Shown here: piece after piece, positions 33,648 to 41,068 of the stretch
How the letters are laid out: each line of letters starts with the position of its first letter
Numbering within the stretch: position 1 is the first letter of the stretch
Assembly (NCBI GenBank): GCA_016786925.1
Contig: JAEUTU010000113.1
Span: forward strand, 1-41,068
Length of the DNA stretch: 41,068 nt
Reading direction: 5' to 3'
Origin: Bacteroidia bacterium
Lineage (GTDB): Bacteria > Bacteroidota > Bacteroidia > 2-12-FULL-35-15
Position numbers and translations under genes: made by a program
The notes under the pieces: model-generated
The model's database searches: none
What the model was told of the DNA's origin: nothing
What the model saw: the letters and a program-made list of their open reading frames with translations, nothing else

Positions 33648-35243
33648 TCAATTTACTTTTATTGTTAAGGCTCCCAGTTTATTGGGTTGTCCATCAGGTC
33701 CCACTCCTACAATGTTTTCAAAATATACTTTGCTTCCTCTCTTTAATGATTTGTAAATCGTTTTCAGTTGATCGGAGATGTTGTTCCCTGAAATATTGAT
33801 ACTACCGATCACACCATTCGTAAGATACGACATGGTAAAGGAGGTAACCTTGCATGTTGCCTGATAAGGAAAATTATCGTAATAGGCTTCCAGCGTGGTC
33901 TTGGAGTCAAATTCTCCTTTACTCATGCTGCCTTCCGAAGTGATATTACCCAATTTTGCAACAGGTTTCGGAATGCGTTTGATACGTAAGGTCATTGTTC
34001 CCATATTTCTTTTCTCGCCATTTCCCATATTCGCGATCACATTTACATTCGCTACTCCATCACCGGTTGGTTTCAGATTGAACTGTCCGTTTCCTAAATT
34101 GACCAATGTTGCATTTGTAGCCGATACGCTTAGTCGTTCTGTGGGTATTCCCGGCACGGAAACAGAGATCGGATTATCGAGTCCACGGTAAACAACATTC
34201 ATCTTTTCTACAGCAACAGTTAATGCCGGCTTTGCAACAATGTATTCCGACTTAAATGGAAATTGCATTTCTTTACCTTTGGGAGAGGTCATTTTGATCA
34301 CACCCGAATAACTGACAATTCCTTCTTTGTTTGTTTTAACGGTGTATTTTCCCATTCCTTTTTGTGTTTCCACTTTATTCGGTGTTGTCGAAAAACTTTT
34401 AGTGCTTTCATTGTATTCGCCCACTAACACTTCAGGGTCTTTCGTTTTACTAAATGCAGCAACGAATAGGTCGGCTTTGTATTCTTCGCCTAATAGTACA
34501 TAATTGCTCTGAGCGATCACTTTTGCGGCAACAGTGTCAAATTTTAAATTGCCATCATCTACTTCTTTTAATAGATAGTCCACAACAGTTGATTCTGCAT
34601 TTTTAACATCGTTCTTTAGTTTCGATAGTATCGTCAGACTAGCAACAAGAGGACGGTGATAAAAATTATACATCTCCCAGTTTTCATTGTTCTCTGATGT
34701 TTTAGGGTCATCGGTATTGATATCAATGCTTACCTTTTTTTGATCTTCCGGTGCAATGTATGATGTGATACTTTTTTTAAATTCATTCAACTTGTTCTTT
34801 AACTCGCGTGATGCTCCTTTGCTACCATCTTCGGAATCTCCGATCAAAATGTTGGTGGGCGTGTCGTAATTGTCTTTGCTGGAGATGTTGGCCATTTGAA
34901 TCGTGTCGGCTATATCAGCTGAAATGCCATCCGTTTCTTTGATCAATTGTTTTTGGAGCTGATCGATATAGAAAAATAGTTCTGCCGATCGTTTTTTTAC
35001 ATCTTGTGCTTTTTGCCAATTGGGTTGCACTTTTACCGGATCGACAGATTTAGCCAGATCAAATTGTGCGTAAAGGTTTTCGTTTCTGTCGTTAAAATTA
35101 AGGTTGGTGTTTTGTAAACCTTTATCTACTACAATAAATGCATCAAGTATGTCTTTTGAGACATTCAGAGCTAATAATGCGGTGAGTACTAAGTACATCA
35201 TTCCGATCATTTTTTGGCGGGGAGTTTCTTTTGCTGAAGCCAT
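33648..35243 (-). CDS. gldM: Gliding motility/T9SS motor protein GldM (PorM)
   Basis: Inner-membrane protein of the type IX secretion motor. With GldL it uses the proton gradient to drive rotation of its long periplasmic part, which contacts GldK/GldN. 531 residues. The N-terminus MASAKETPRQKMIGMMYLVL is diagnostic and includes Arg9, the residue reported to pair with a GldL glutamate. One transmembrane helix (about 11-30) is followed by four periplasmic domains ending in GPDGQPNKLGALTIKVN. Unlike the usual gldK-L-M-N operon, the neighbours here are priA and an amidase gene, so this is either a relocated single gldM or an extra paralogue. The two CHU_C proteins and the type A cargo in this window are the kind of protein it exports. 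Confidence 0.93.
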   Translation of the reverse strand: MASAKETPRQKMIGMMYLVLTALLALNVSKDILDAFIVVDKGLQNTNLNFNDRNENLYAQFDLAKSVDPVKVQPNWQKAQDVKKRSAELFFYIDQLQKQLIKETDGISADIADTIQMANISSKDNYDTPTNILIGDSEDGSKGASRELKNKLNEFKKSITSYIAPEDQKKVSIDINTDDPKTSENNENWEMYNFYHRPLVASLTILSKLKNDVKNAESTVVDYLLKEVDDGNLKFDTVAAKVIAQSNYVLLGEEYKADLFVAAFSKTKDPEVLVGEYNESTKSFSTTPNKVETQKGMGKYTVKTNKEGIVSYSGVIKMTSPKGKEMQFPFKSEYIVAKPALTVAVEKMNVVYRGLDNPISVSVPGIPTERLSVSATNATLVNLGNGQFNLKPTGDGVANVNVIANMGNGEKRNMGTMTLRIKRIPKPVAKLGNITSEGSMSKGEFDSKTTLEAYYDNFPYQATCKVTSFTMSYLTNGVIGSINISGNNISDQLKTIYKSLKRGSKVYFENIVGVGPDGQPNKLGALTIKVN

Positions 35244-35248
35244 AGTTT

Positions 35249-35279
35249 TGAGGTTTTAGGGTGGATACTTTTAACCTCA
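35249..35279 (-). promoter_or_regulatory. Leader hairpin just upstream of gldM
   Basis: TGAGGTT (35249-35255) and AACCTCA (35273-35279) form a 7-bp perfect stem with a 17-base loop, starting six bases before the ATG. No T-run follows, so a role in translation or mRNA stability is more likely than termination; speculative. Confidence 0.35.
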
Positions 35280-35316
35280 TAATTCAGGGATCAACAAAAA
35301 GATACAGAGCAAATAA

Positions 35317-35339
35317 AAAAGCGCAATTTTTGCGCTTTT
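35317..35339. terminator. Intrinsic terminator after the amidase gene
   Basis: AAAAGCGCAA and TTGCGCTTTT pair around TTT. On the minus strand it ends in a T-run and lies 16 bases past the amidase stop, insulating gldM from amidase transcription. Confidence 0.88.
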
Positions 35340-35354
35340 AACATATCGTTCTTT

Positions 35355-36650
35355 TTAGTTAACGTTTTTTGTGGTGATGTAATCCCAGATGCCTTTGTAA
35401 TATGCTTCTGCCACTTCTTTTATTCGCTCATTCTTTGTTTTGTCAGCCTCTTTGTTCAATGCTTTGCATTCATTGATATTGTCCTGATACAGCGTTTCAC
35501 CATACACCAATGGCCCATGAATATATCGTGTAAGTTGTAGATTCCGGCAATACACTCCTTTTTGTGGTGTACTCAAACAGCCTTCTCTCAAGTATTTTGC
35601 ATCGTTCGGTCCCGCTGTCTTCACTTTTAATACCGATTCAAATTGCGAAGTAACGGCTCCACTGAGTAGAATGGATTCTTCTATGTCATTGCTAACGATC
35701 ATGCGTAAAAATTCAAAACGTTTTTCTCGCGAAGAAAGATCACCCGGCATAAATGCTCCTCCTATAAAGGTCATGTTGTAATTTTTGTTTCCAGGTTTTT
35801 TCCAGCCAAGGTTGGTTTCATCTACATTGAAGTGAATGATAACGGTTATGTCGGGGTTAAACTCATTGATGAGCTCAGCACGTTTGGCTAATTCGATGTC
35901 TTTAAATAAGAGGAATTTTTTTCTTTTGTCATATTGACTGCTCAGCATTTGATTTTTCTTTTCACTAGAAAGTTTTCCGGCTTTAAAGAGTTCTTCTACT
36001 TTGTTTTTATAATCGTCTTTTATCCATTGATCAAATGTTTTCCCAAAGGCTGTATATCCATTTTGTTTTCGTGTAAGAAATACGGTGGCGCCATCCGCTT
36101 CCAGTTTCTCTTTTAATAATGTTGCTGTTGCAAAAGTGAGCATGCCTTCTGCTATCTGAATAGAATCAGCCAAACCGTTTAAACTGTCCTTTTTGAAGGA
36201 AAGAAATTTCATTTCTGTTTTTCCCATTTCAAAGTCGCCCGCCACATGCCCCGGATCGATCGCGATCTTGAGTCCACTTAATTTTTTTAGATGACTGTAT
36301 GCAGGCTGTTGTGCTGCTTCGCTTTTTTGCTCACAGGATAATTGACTGTGTTTTTTTGAAGCAAAGAAGGCGGCATCTTTTCCTGCGCGTAAACATTTGT
36401 TGAACTCGGCAAATTGCTCCCATTTGATTTTAAATTCTACTGAGTCTTTTAATTTGTCATTCGGAGAAGCATATACTTTTACTCCTTCTTTATCAATTTT
36501 GTAGAAATTGGACAATTGTTTTTCTCTATCGAGATATTTGATGACCTTTTGATTGTAATAATTGATCTTATATTGATGTAGTGTGTCTTGCGAAAATGCA
36601 AGACGACCTGTTATGAAAATGGAAAGAAGTAAAATGCAATAGTGTTTCAT
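35355..36650 (-). CDS. N-acetylmuramoyl-L-alanine amidase (Amidase_3 type), exported
   Basis: A Zn-dependent peptidoglycan amidase that cuts the bond between MurNAc and L-Ala of the stem peptide. From ATG at 36650 it has 431 residues, with a signal peptide MKHYCILLLSIFITGRLAFSQ. An in-frame ATG at 36677 is rejected because the promoter core lies there. Catalytic-domain features: IAIDPGH (Zn ligand His), the AEGMLTFATATLLKEKLEADG helix with its Glu, TVFLTR, and IIHFNVDE (second Zn His). The domain is larger than in short AmiC-type enzymes, with an insertion after FLTRKQNG. It may serve daughter-cell separation or wall remodelling. Confidence 0.85.
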   Translation of the reverse strand: MKHYCILLLSIFITGRLAFSQDTLHQYKINYYNQKVIKYLDREKQLSNFYKIDKEGVKVYASPNDKLKDSVEFKIKWEQFAEFNKCLRAGKDAAFFASKKHSQLSCEQKSEAAQQPAYSHLKKLSGLKIAIDPGHVAGDFEMGKTEMKFLSFKKDSLNGLADSIQIAEGMLTFATATLLKEKLEADGATVFLTRKQNGYTAFGKTFDQWIKDDYKNKVEELFKAGKLSSEKKNQMLSSQYDKRKKFLLFKDIELAKRAELINEFNPDITVIIHFNVDETNLGWKKPGNKNYNMTFIGGAFMPGDLSSREKRFEFLRMIVSNDIEESILLSGAVTSQFESVLKVKTAGPNDAKYLREGCLSTPQKGVYCRNLQLTRYIHGPLVYGETLYQDNINECKALNKEADKTKNERIKEVAEAYYKGIWDYITTKNVN

Positions 36651-36674
36651 TTGAAAACCGGCTGATATCTGTTT

Positions 36675-36682
36675 CAAAAATA
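36675..36682 (-). promoter_or_regulatory. -7 element of the amidase gene
   Basis: CAAAAATA on plus is TATTTTTG on minus, an exact consensus match 25 bases before the ATG at 36650. It overlaps the alternative upstream start, which helps decide the start codon. Confidence 0.55.
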
Positions 36683-36710
36683 AGGAATAATGCTTCCCGG
36701 ATAATTTGTT

Positions 36711-36718
36711 TAATTTTG
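36711..36718 (+). promoter_or_regulatory. -7 element TAATTTTG of arfB, nearly leaderless
   Basis: An exact TAnnTTTG match ending four bases before the ATG at 36723, back to back with the divergent amidase promoter. Confidence 0.5.
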
Positions 36719-36722
36719 TTTT

Positions 36723-37127
36723 ATGAACATCAAAGGAATAGTATTCGATCCGGAATTCACTTTTAAAACCTCAAGAAGCGGAGGTGCCGGTGGGCAGAAT
36801 GTGAATAAAGTATCCACTAAAGTGGAGTTGGATTTTGATGTTATTAATTCAGCATTACTTTCCGAAGAACAAAAACAGGTCATCCTATCTAAATTAGAGA
36901 ACCGGATCACGAAGGAAGGTATTCTTCAGATCGTATCTCAAACAGAACGCAATCAGTTAGGGAATAAGGAGATCGTAATAAAAAAGTTTTATGAATTGAT
37001 CCATAAATGTTTTGTGGTTCAAAAGAAACGTAAGCCAACCAAGCCAAGCCGCTCATCAAAAGAAAAACGATTGACATCCAAGAAACGGGATTCAGAGATC
37101 AAAAAAATGAGAAGAAAGGACTGGTAA
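36723..37127 (+). CDS. arfB: Alternative ribosome-rescue factor / peptidyl-tRNA hydrolase ArfB
   Basis: Frees ribosomes stalled on broken mRNA by hydrolysing peptidyl-tRNA in the P site; its basic tail enters the empty mRNA channel. 134 residues, usual for YaeJ/ArfB. The catalytic GGQ is at residues 23-25 in SGGAGGQNVNKVSTKVEL. The C-terminal tail is strongly basic (KKRKPTKPSRSSKEKRLTSK, ending KKMRRKDW), as required for stop-codon-independent rescue and unlike RF1/RF2. No RF-type codon-recognition domain is present. Its promoter seems to give an almost leaderless transcript. Confidence 0.94.
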   Translation: MNIKGIVFDPEFTFKTSRSGGAGGQNVNKVSTKVELDFDVINSALLSEEQKQVILSKLENRITKEGILQIVSQTERNQLGNKEIVIKKFYELIHKCFVVQKKRKPTKPSRSSKEKRLTSKKRDSEIKKMRRKDW

Positions 37128-37160
37128 ATAATAAAAAGGGTTTTATCCGTTTATTATGCT

Positions 37161-37168
37161 TATCTTTG
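37161..37168 (+). promoter_or_regulatory. -7 element TATCTTTG of the DEAD-box helicase gene
   Basis: An exact TAnnTTTG match about 190 bases before the ATG at 37358. It implies a long 5' leader. No TTG box at ideal spacing was found. Confidence 0.5.
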
Positions 37169-37169
37169 T

Positions 37170-37357
37170 TCTGTTCTTACATGAATTAAACTACTCATTG
37201 TAGTCATATCGTTCAAACGGTATCTTTTTTCTCTCAATGCTTTCGGAGCTAACAACCCCCAAAAATTAGAAGTTTAACCAGTAAAATAAAATTGCATTGC
37301 ATCCGACCGGTGCGATGAAGTTTTTAATATTCCGGTCTTTAACTAATAACATATAAC
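37170..37357 (+). promoter_or_regulatory. Long 5' leader of the DEAD-box helicase mRNA
   Basis: About 185 bases with no reading frame. GACCGG (37305-37310) pairs perfectly with CCGGTC (37332-37337) across a 21-base loop, 20 bases before the ATG. Long structured leaders on RNA helicase genes are often involved in cold or autogenous control in other bacteria; here this is inference. Confidence 0.4.
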
Positions 37358-38761
37358 ATGTCATTTGAAAATTTAAATTTAATTGAGCCGATCCTTCAGG
37401 CTTTAAAAACAGAAGGGTACACAAAACCAACACCGGTACAGGCGCAAGCCATACCTATCGTATTGAATAGAAAGGATCTTTTAGCTTGTGCGCAAACAGG
37501 TACAGGTAAAACAGCAGCATTTGCTATTCCGGTTATTCAATTGCTAAGTGCCAATAAAATTCCTGTAATGGGTAAAAAGCCGATCAGAGCATTGGTGCTC
37601 ACACCAACGCGAGAGCTTGCTATTCAGATCGGAGAAAGTTTCGAGAACTATGGAAAAAATACGAAGCTAAATTACAAAGTGATCTTCGGAGGAGTTAATC
37701 AACATTCGCAAGTAGAATCGCTTCGTGCAGGAGTGGATGTGTTGATCGCTACTCCCGGGCGTTTGTTGGATCTGATGAATCAGCGTTATGTTGATATCAG
37801 CAAGATCGAATTTTTTGTGTTGGATGAAGCGGATCGTATGTTGGATATGGGATTTATTCATGATGTTAAAAAAGTAATTGCAAAATTACCCGCAAAACGT
37901 CAATCCTTATTCTTCTCAGCAACAATGCCTCCTGCTATTGTAGCCTTGGCAGATACCATTTTAGTGAATCCTTCCAAAGTAGAAGTAACGCCTGTTTCTT
38001 CCACTGCCGAAAAGATCAATCAGGTAGTGTATTTTGTAGATAAAGAAAATAAAAAGCATTTGTTGATCGATGTACTTAAGAATTCAACGATCGAGCGTGT
38101 ATTGGTTTTTACAAGAACAAAACATGGAGCCGATAAAGTTGTGAAGGATCTGTTGAAAGCCAATATCAAGGCACAAGCCATTCATGGTAATAAGTCGCAG
38201 AACGCACGCCAGAATGCTTTGAATAATTTTAAATCAAAATTAACACGCGTATTGGTTGCTACAGATATTGCTGCACGCGGTATTGATATTGATGAATTAT
38301 CGCATGTGATCAATTATGAGTTGCCGAATATTCCTGAATCGTATGTTCACCGTATTGGCCGTACAGGTCGTGCCGGTGCAAGTGGTATTGCTATTGCATT
38401 TTGCGATGCCGAAGAAAAAGCATATCTGAAAGATATTCAGAAGTTGATCGGAAAACAGATCCCGGTGGTGGATGATCATGTCTATGAATTAAAAAACCAT
38501 ACGGTAGTGAAAACGCCTCAGAAGCAACATCAAAGACGTCCTTCTCAAGGAAATCAAAGAAGAGGACATACAACTTCAGTAAATACAGGGCAACAGGTTC
38601 GTAAAGAACGACCGGAGGGAAGAGGCCAGCAAACATTTAGCAAAAAAGAAGCATCTGCACCTCAAAAGCATTCAGAAAATAGAACACATAAGAATGATGG
38701 ACAGCAGAAAGATAATGCCAATAAGCCAAGAAGAAAATGGTTTAGTCGTAATAGAGCTTAA
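37358..38761 (+). CDS. rhlE: RhlE-type DEAD-box RNA helicase
   Basis: An ATP-dependent RNA helicase acting in ribosome assembly, RNA decay or cold adaptation. 467 residues. Motifs: Q-motif GYTKPTPVQAQAIP, motif I AQTGTGKT at 45-52, PTRELAIQI, TPGRLLDLM, DEAD in VLDEADRMLDMGF, SAT in FFSATMP, then RVLVATDIAARGIDID and HRIGRTGRAG. The C-terminal ~85 residues are low-complexity and basic, rich in Q, R, K and H (HQRRPSQGNQRRGH, ending KPRRKWFSRNRA), a probable RNA-binding tail. Only three bases separate its stop from the end of the converging RluA-type gene. Confidence 0.93.
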   Translation: MSFENLNLIEPILQALKTEGYTKPTPVQAQAIPIVLNRKDLLACAQTGTGKTAAFAIPVIQLLSANKIPVMGKKPIRALVLTPTRELAIQIGESFENYGKNTKLNYKVIFGGVNQHSQVESLRAGVDVLIATPGRLLDLMNQRYVDISKIEFFVLDEADRMLDMGFIHDVKKVIAKLPAKRQSLFFSATMPPAIVALADTILVNPSKVEVTPVSSTAEKINQVVYFVDKENKKHLLIDVLKNSTIERVLVFTRTKHGADKVVKDLLKANIKAQAIHGNKSQNARQNALNNFKSKLTRVLVATDIAARGIDIDELSHVINYELPNIPESYVHRIGRTGRAGASGIAIAFCDAEEKAYLKDIQKLIGKQIPVVDDHVYELKNHTVVKTPQKQHQRRPSQGNQRRGHTTSVNTGQQVRKERPEGRGQQTFSKKEASAPQKHSENRTHKNDGQQKDNANKPRRKWFSRNRA

Positions 38762-38764
38762 TGC

Positions 38765-39454
38765 TTAACCTATACGTTTGATGATCTCATTCCATATTAC
38801 CTCATTAGGTGGTGGAGCGATGATCGTAACAGATTCCTTTTTCACAGGATGAATGAATTCAATTTTGCGGGCATGCAGATGTATGCTCGCATCTTTGTTT
38901 GTTCTGTCGAATCCATATTTTATATCTCCTTTTATCGGACATCCCATCGTTGAGAGTTGAACTCTGATCTGGTGATGTCTTCCTGTGTGTGGAGTGATCT
39001 CCAATAAATGATAATTGTCTAAACTGAGTATCATCTCATAATCCAATTCGGAGCGAAGTGCTCCCGTCTGCTCTTTGTCAAAAGCTTTCGACATGTTCTT
39101 TGCCTCATTTTTTTTGAGGAAATGAATGAGTTTCCCCTTGATGTTTTTTGGTTTATTCTTTACGACAGCCCAGTATGTTTTTTGTATCTCTTTTGTTTGG
39201 AACATTTGATTCAATCGAGCCAATGCTTTGCTTGTTTTTGCAAAAAGCACGATACCACTTACCGGTCTGTCGATCCGATGCACTGTTCCGATAAATACAT
39301 CTCCCGGTTTGTTATATTTTTCCTTAATGTATTGTTTTACAAATTCACTGAGAGGAGTATCGCCTGTTTTATCGCCTTGTACAATATCGGATGGCCGTTT
39401 GTTAATGGCAATAATGTGATTGTCTTCGTATAAAACTTCTAAAGTGGAGGCCAT
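38765..39454 (-). CDS. RluA-family RNA pseudouridine synthase
   Basis: Isomerises uridine to pseudouridine in rRNA or tRNA. 229 residues without an N-terminal S4 domain, so of the short RluA/RluC-catalytic class. The catalytic Asp62 lies in GTVHRIDRPVSGIVLFAKTS (family HR[IL]D...SG). ITPHTGRHHQIRVQLSTMG and GCPIKGDIKYG are the usual C-terminal blocks. Pro in place of the usual Thr (RPVSG) is common in Bacteroidota members. The target position cannot be told from sequence. It converges almost without a gap on rhlE. The GxxExxY cassette begins four bases before its start codon. Confidence 0.9.
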   Translation of the reverse strand: MASTLEVLYEDNHIIAINKRPSDIVQGDKTGDTPLSEFVKQYIKEKYNKPGDVFIGTVHRIDRPVSGIVLFAKTSKALARLNQMFQTKEIQKTYWAVVKNKPKNIKGKLIHFLKKNEAKNMSKAFDKEQTGALRSELDYEMILSLDNYHLLEITPHTGRHHQIRVQLSTMGCPIKGDIKYGFDRTNKDASIHLHARKIEFIHPVKKESVTIIAPPPNEVIWNEIIKRIG

Positions 39455-39457
39455 CTT

Positions 39458-39496
39458 CTAATATCTAATTACTAATAAAACACGAATATACGAATT
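39458..39496. repeat. Left inverted repeat of the GxxExxY cassette
   Basis: Begins CTAATATCTAATTAC (39458-39472) and ends TACGAATT (39489-39496). The same two words in inverse order and orientation bound the other side at 39964-39999. The inner end overlaps the stop codon of the GxxExxY gene. Confidence 0.8.
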
Positions 39497-39908
39497 ACAA
39501 ATTTTTAGATTCACTAATATTGATTATTCGTTTGAATTTTACACCTTGTTTGGTAAAGTTGATCAAAATGGCAAGTTTTAGATCTGTCGTTTTTAGGTAG
39601 TTTAAGACCTGATCAATACTGGTCTTTGTGAAATTCTCATCTTTTTTTAATTCTACAATAATTTTGTCTTCAACCGAAAAGTCTAAGAAACCTCGTCCGA
39701 TTACTTTTTCTTTAAATTTTAAAGGATAATAAACTTGTTCTTTAAATTGAATATTTCTCAACTTAAAAATATAAGCCAATGCATTTTGATAATTTTTTTC
39801 AGAATGCCCTGGCCCCAATTCGTTAAAAACTTCGAACGCGCAACCTACTATTTGGAAGCTTAGATCAGGAAATAAAAGATCATCTCGTTTTACTTTACTA
39901 AATGTCAT
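39495..39908 (-). CDS. GxxExxY protein (nuclease-like fold, function unknown)
   Basis: 137 residues of the GxxExxY family. The name-giving motif is GHSEKNY in FNELGPGHSEKNYQNAL. A PD-(D/E)xK-like core follows: KFKEKVIGRGFLDFSVEDKIIVELKKDENF (shown here in parts: GFLDFSVED, IIVELKK), then the QVLNYLKTTDLKLAILINF helix-strand. The family is abundant in Bacteroidota and often repeat-associated; its biochemical role is not established. The gene sits alone between an RluA-type gene and panB and is enclosed by inverted repeats that touch both neighbouring genes' ends. Confidence 0.88.
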   Translation of the reverse strand: MTFSKVKRDDLLFPDLSFQIVGCAFEVFNELGPGHSEKNYQNALAYIFKLRNIQFKEQVYYPLKFKEKVIGRGFLDFSVEDKIIVELKKDENFTKTSIDQVLNYLKTTDLKLAILINFTKQGVKFKRIINISESKNL

Positions 39909-39963
39909 GTTAAAAATTGAATTTAACGGAGTAGACTTTTAGTGTTTGATGATTAGTGTTTTT

Positions 39964-39999
39964 AATTCGTAACGATAGCTATTCGTAATTAGATATTAG
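39964..39999. repeat. Right inverted repeat of the GxxExxY cassette
   Basis: AATTCGTA (39964-39971) and GTAATTAGATATTAG (39985-39999) are the inverse of 39489-39496 and 39458-39472. The 15-base outer word is perfect. It overlaps the panB stop codon at 39996-39998. Confidence 0.8.
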
Positions 40000-40811
40000 T
40001 ATTGCTCTCCAGCATTTGGAAAATCTTTTGACTTTACATCTTTGATGTATTGCCCTACAGCTGTATTTATTTCTTCGTACAGATTTAAGTAACGTCTTAA
40101 AAAGCGTGGATTAAATTCGTGTGTTAAACCAACCATGTCGTGAAATACCAATACCTGTCCATCAACACCTCCACCTGCACCAATACCAATAACAGGAATA
40201 GCCAGTTCATTTGCTACTTGTTCAGCCAATTTTGCAGGGATCTTTTCCAAAACAATTGCAAAACAACCTGCTTTTTCAAGTGCATGTGCATCTTCGATCA
40301 ATTTTTGAGCTTCTGCTTCTTCTTTAGCGCGTACATTGTATGTTCCGAATTTATAAATACTTTGAGGTGTTAAGCCCAAATGTCCCATTACTGGGATCCC
40401 TGCCGTGAGGATACGCTGAATGGACTCCGTGATCTCTTTTCCTCCTTCTAATTTTACCGCATGCGCACCACTTTCTTTCATGATGCGAATAGCAGAGTTT
40501 AAAGCTTCCTTGGAATTTCCCTGATAGGTTCCAAAGGGCAGATCAACGATTATCAATGCTCTGTCAACAGCACGTACAACAGACGAAGCATGGTAGATCA
40601 TTTGATCTAAGGTGATTGGTAAGGTAGTTTCATGTCCAGCCATAACATTTGAAGCGCTATCGCCTACCAGGATCACATCTATCCCGGCATGATCAACGAT
40701 CTTTGCCATGGTATAGTCGTATGCGGTCAGCATGGATATTTTTTCGCCACCACGCTTCATTTCCTGAAGTACATGGGTGGTTACCTTTTTAATTTCTTTG
40801 TGAACTGACAT
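39996..40811 (-). CDS. panB: 3-methyl-2-oxobutanoate hydroxymethyltransferase
   Basis: First step of pantothenate (vitamin B5/CoA) synthesis: adds a hydroxymethyl group from methylene-tetrahydrofolate to alpha-ketoisovalerate. 271 residues from ATG at 40811; an in-frame TTG at 40823 would add four. Mg and substrate blocks are intact: [66 protein letters not shown] and [21 protein letters not shown]. panC is not in the window. The stop codon lies in the right inverted repeat of the GxxExxY cassette. Confidence 0.95.
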   Translation of the reverse strand: MSVHKEIKKVTTHVLQEMKRGGEKISMLTAYDYTMAKIVDHAGIDVILVGDSASNVMAGHETTLPITLDQMIYHASSVVRAVDRALIIVDLPFGTYQGNSKEALNSAIRIMKESGAHAVKLEGGKEITESIQRILTAGIPVMGHLGLTPQSIYKFGTYNVRAKEEAEAQKLIEDAHALEKAGCFAIVLEKIPAKLAEQVANELAIPVIGIGAGGGVDGQVLVFHDMVGLTHEFNPRFLRRYLNLYEEINTAVGQYIKDVKSKDFPNAGEQY

Positions 40812-40884
40812 GTTTTGATTCAATTAAATCGTTTATTAAACATACCGATCTCTGCTTGTTTCGTTAAATCGGCTTAAATCTGCC

Positions 40885-40892
40885 ACAAAGCT
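40885..40892 (-). promoter_or_regulatory. Possible -7 element of panB
   Basis: CAAAGCTA on plus is TAGCTTTG on minus, an exact TAnnTTTG match, about 75 bases before the ATG. A TTG box is present at a spacing of 16, one below the usual range. Confidence 0.4.
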
Positions 40893-40946
40893 ACAAATAC
40901 TTTCCAATTCAACCGTTTATTTGTAAAATCTGCCGTTTAGATATTT

Positions 40947-40980
40947 TTGTAGATAAAATTCAAATTTATTGATACATTTG
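40947..40980 (+). promoter_or_regulatory. Promoter of the lipoprotein gene at the right edge
   Basis: TTG at 40947-40949, 23 bases, then TACATTTG at 40973-40980. A full match to the Bacteroidota consensus, 23 bases before the GTG at 41004. Confidence 0.6.
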
Positions 40981-41003
40981 TTTCACTAAAAAATTGAATA
41001 AAA

Positions 41004-41068
41004 GTGAAAAAGAATCTATTATACATTTTTGCCGCTTCTTTGACATTGTTTTCGGCTTGTAGTACCGA
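41004..41068 (+). CDS. N-terminal fragment of a lipoprotein (continues past window)
   Basis: Starts with GTG at 41004 behind a good promoter. The first codons read MKKNLLYIFAASLTLFSACS, a lipoprotein signal peptide with lipobox FSAC. The remainder lies outside the window, so function cannot be given. Confidence 0.65.
   Translation, partial: MKKNLLYIFAASLTLFSACST

Noticed and set aside
36651..36677. Upstream start codon for the amidase gene
   Set aside because: It would place a promoter core (36675-36682) on the start and add residues before a clear signal peptide.

Overview
The window comes from an AT-rich member of the phylum Bacteroidota. The signs are a GldM gliding/type IX secretion (T9SS) motor protein, large exported proteins ending in CHU_C ('gliding motility-associated') or type A T9SS sorting domains, a PorV/PorQ-like outer-membrane protein, a PafA-type alkaline phosphatase, mobile mystery proteins A/B, a GxxExxY protein, absence of obvious Shine-Dalgarno sites, and many exact copies of the Bacteroidota promoter core TAnnTTTG. 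No rRNA, tRNA or CRISPR array was seen. The order or family cannot be fixed from this sequence alone.

Layout. 1-5.2 kb: the 3' part of hemF, then a 1401-residue secreted PKD/CHU_C protein with five 89-residue repeats. 5.2-8.8 kb (minus strand): a PorV/PorQ-like protein overlapping a secreted HhH protein, with purE upstream. 8.9-11.6 kb (plus): hpt, adk and obgE; the adenylate kinase carries a ~150-residue lysine/alanine-rich histone-like tail. 11.7-16 kb: a PAP2 phosphatase, crcB, a PafA-like phosphatase, a repeat-rich gap, a PD40/TolB-like exported protein and a GNAT acetyltransferase. 16-19 kb is the accessory heart of the window: the mmpA-mmpB (Xre-Fic) pair behind three evenly spaced operator-like palindromes, a REP-associated tyrosine transposase inside a perfect 27-bp inverted repeat, a truncated duplicate of the end of a T9SS cargo gene, and a CHU_C protein. 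19-23 kb: a 1268-residue PKD/beta-helix T9SS cargo. 23-27.7 kb (minus): a TerB-like/FHA-like/ABCG-type transporter, a small exported protein and a lipoprotein.

27.9-33.6 kb (plus): an RlmL-type rRNA methyltransferase, pfkA (preceded by a minisatellite), a YdcF-family lipoprotein and priA (with an in-frame repeat insertion). 33.6-36.7 kb (minus): gldM without gldK/L/N, and an N-acetylmuramoyl-L-alanine amidase. 36.7-38.8 kb (plus): arfB and an RhlE-type DEAD-box helicase behind a long leader. 38.8-40.8 kb (minus): an RluA-type pseudouridine synthase, a GxxExxY gene bounded by inverted repeats, and panB. The window ends in the first codons of a lipoprotein.

Most of the window is housekeeping: nucleotide salvage and synthesis (purE, hpt, adk), ribosome assembly, modification and rescue (obgE, rlmL, rluA-like, arfB, rhlE), replication restart (priA), glycolysis (pfkA) and pantothenate synthesis (panB). 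Between these lie T9SS cargo genes and several families of small palindromic or tandem repeats. Some of the repeats have entered coding sequence (adk tail, priA, the start of the PD40 gene, the end of pafA). The most interesting signals are the mmpAB control region, the RAYT element with its flanking hairpins and neighbouring gene remnant, the inverted-repeat-bounded GxxExxY cassette, and the DNA-binding-like tail on adenylate kinase.
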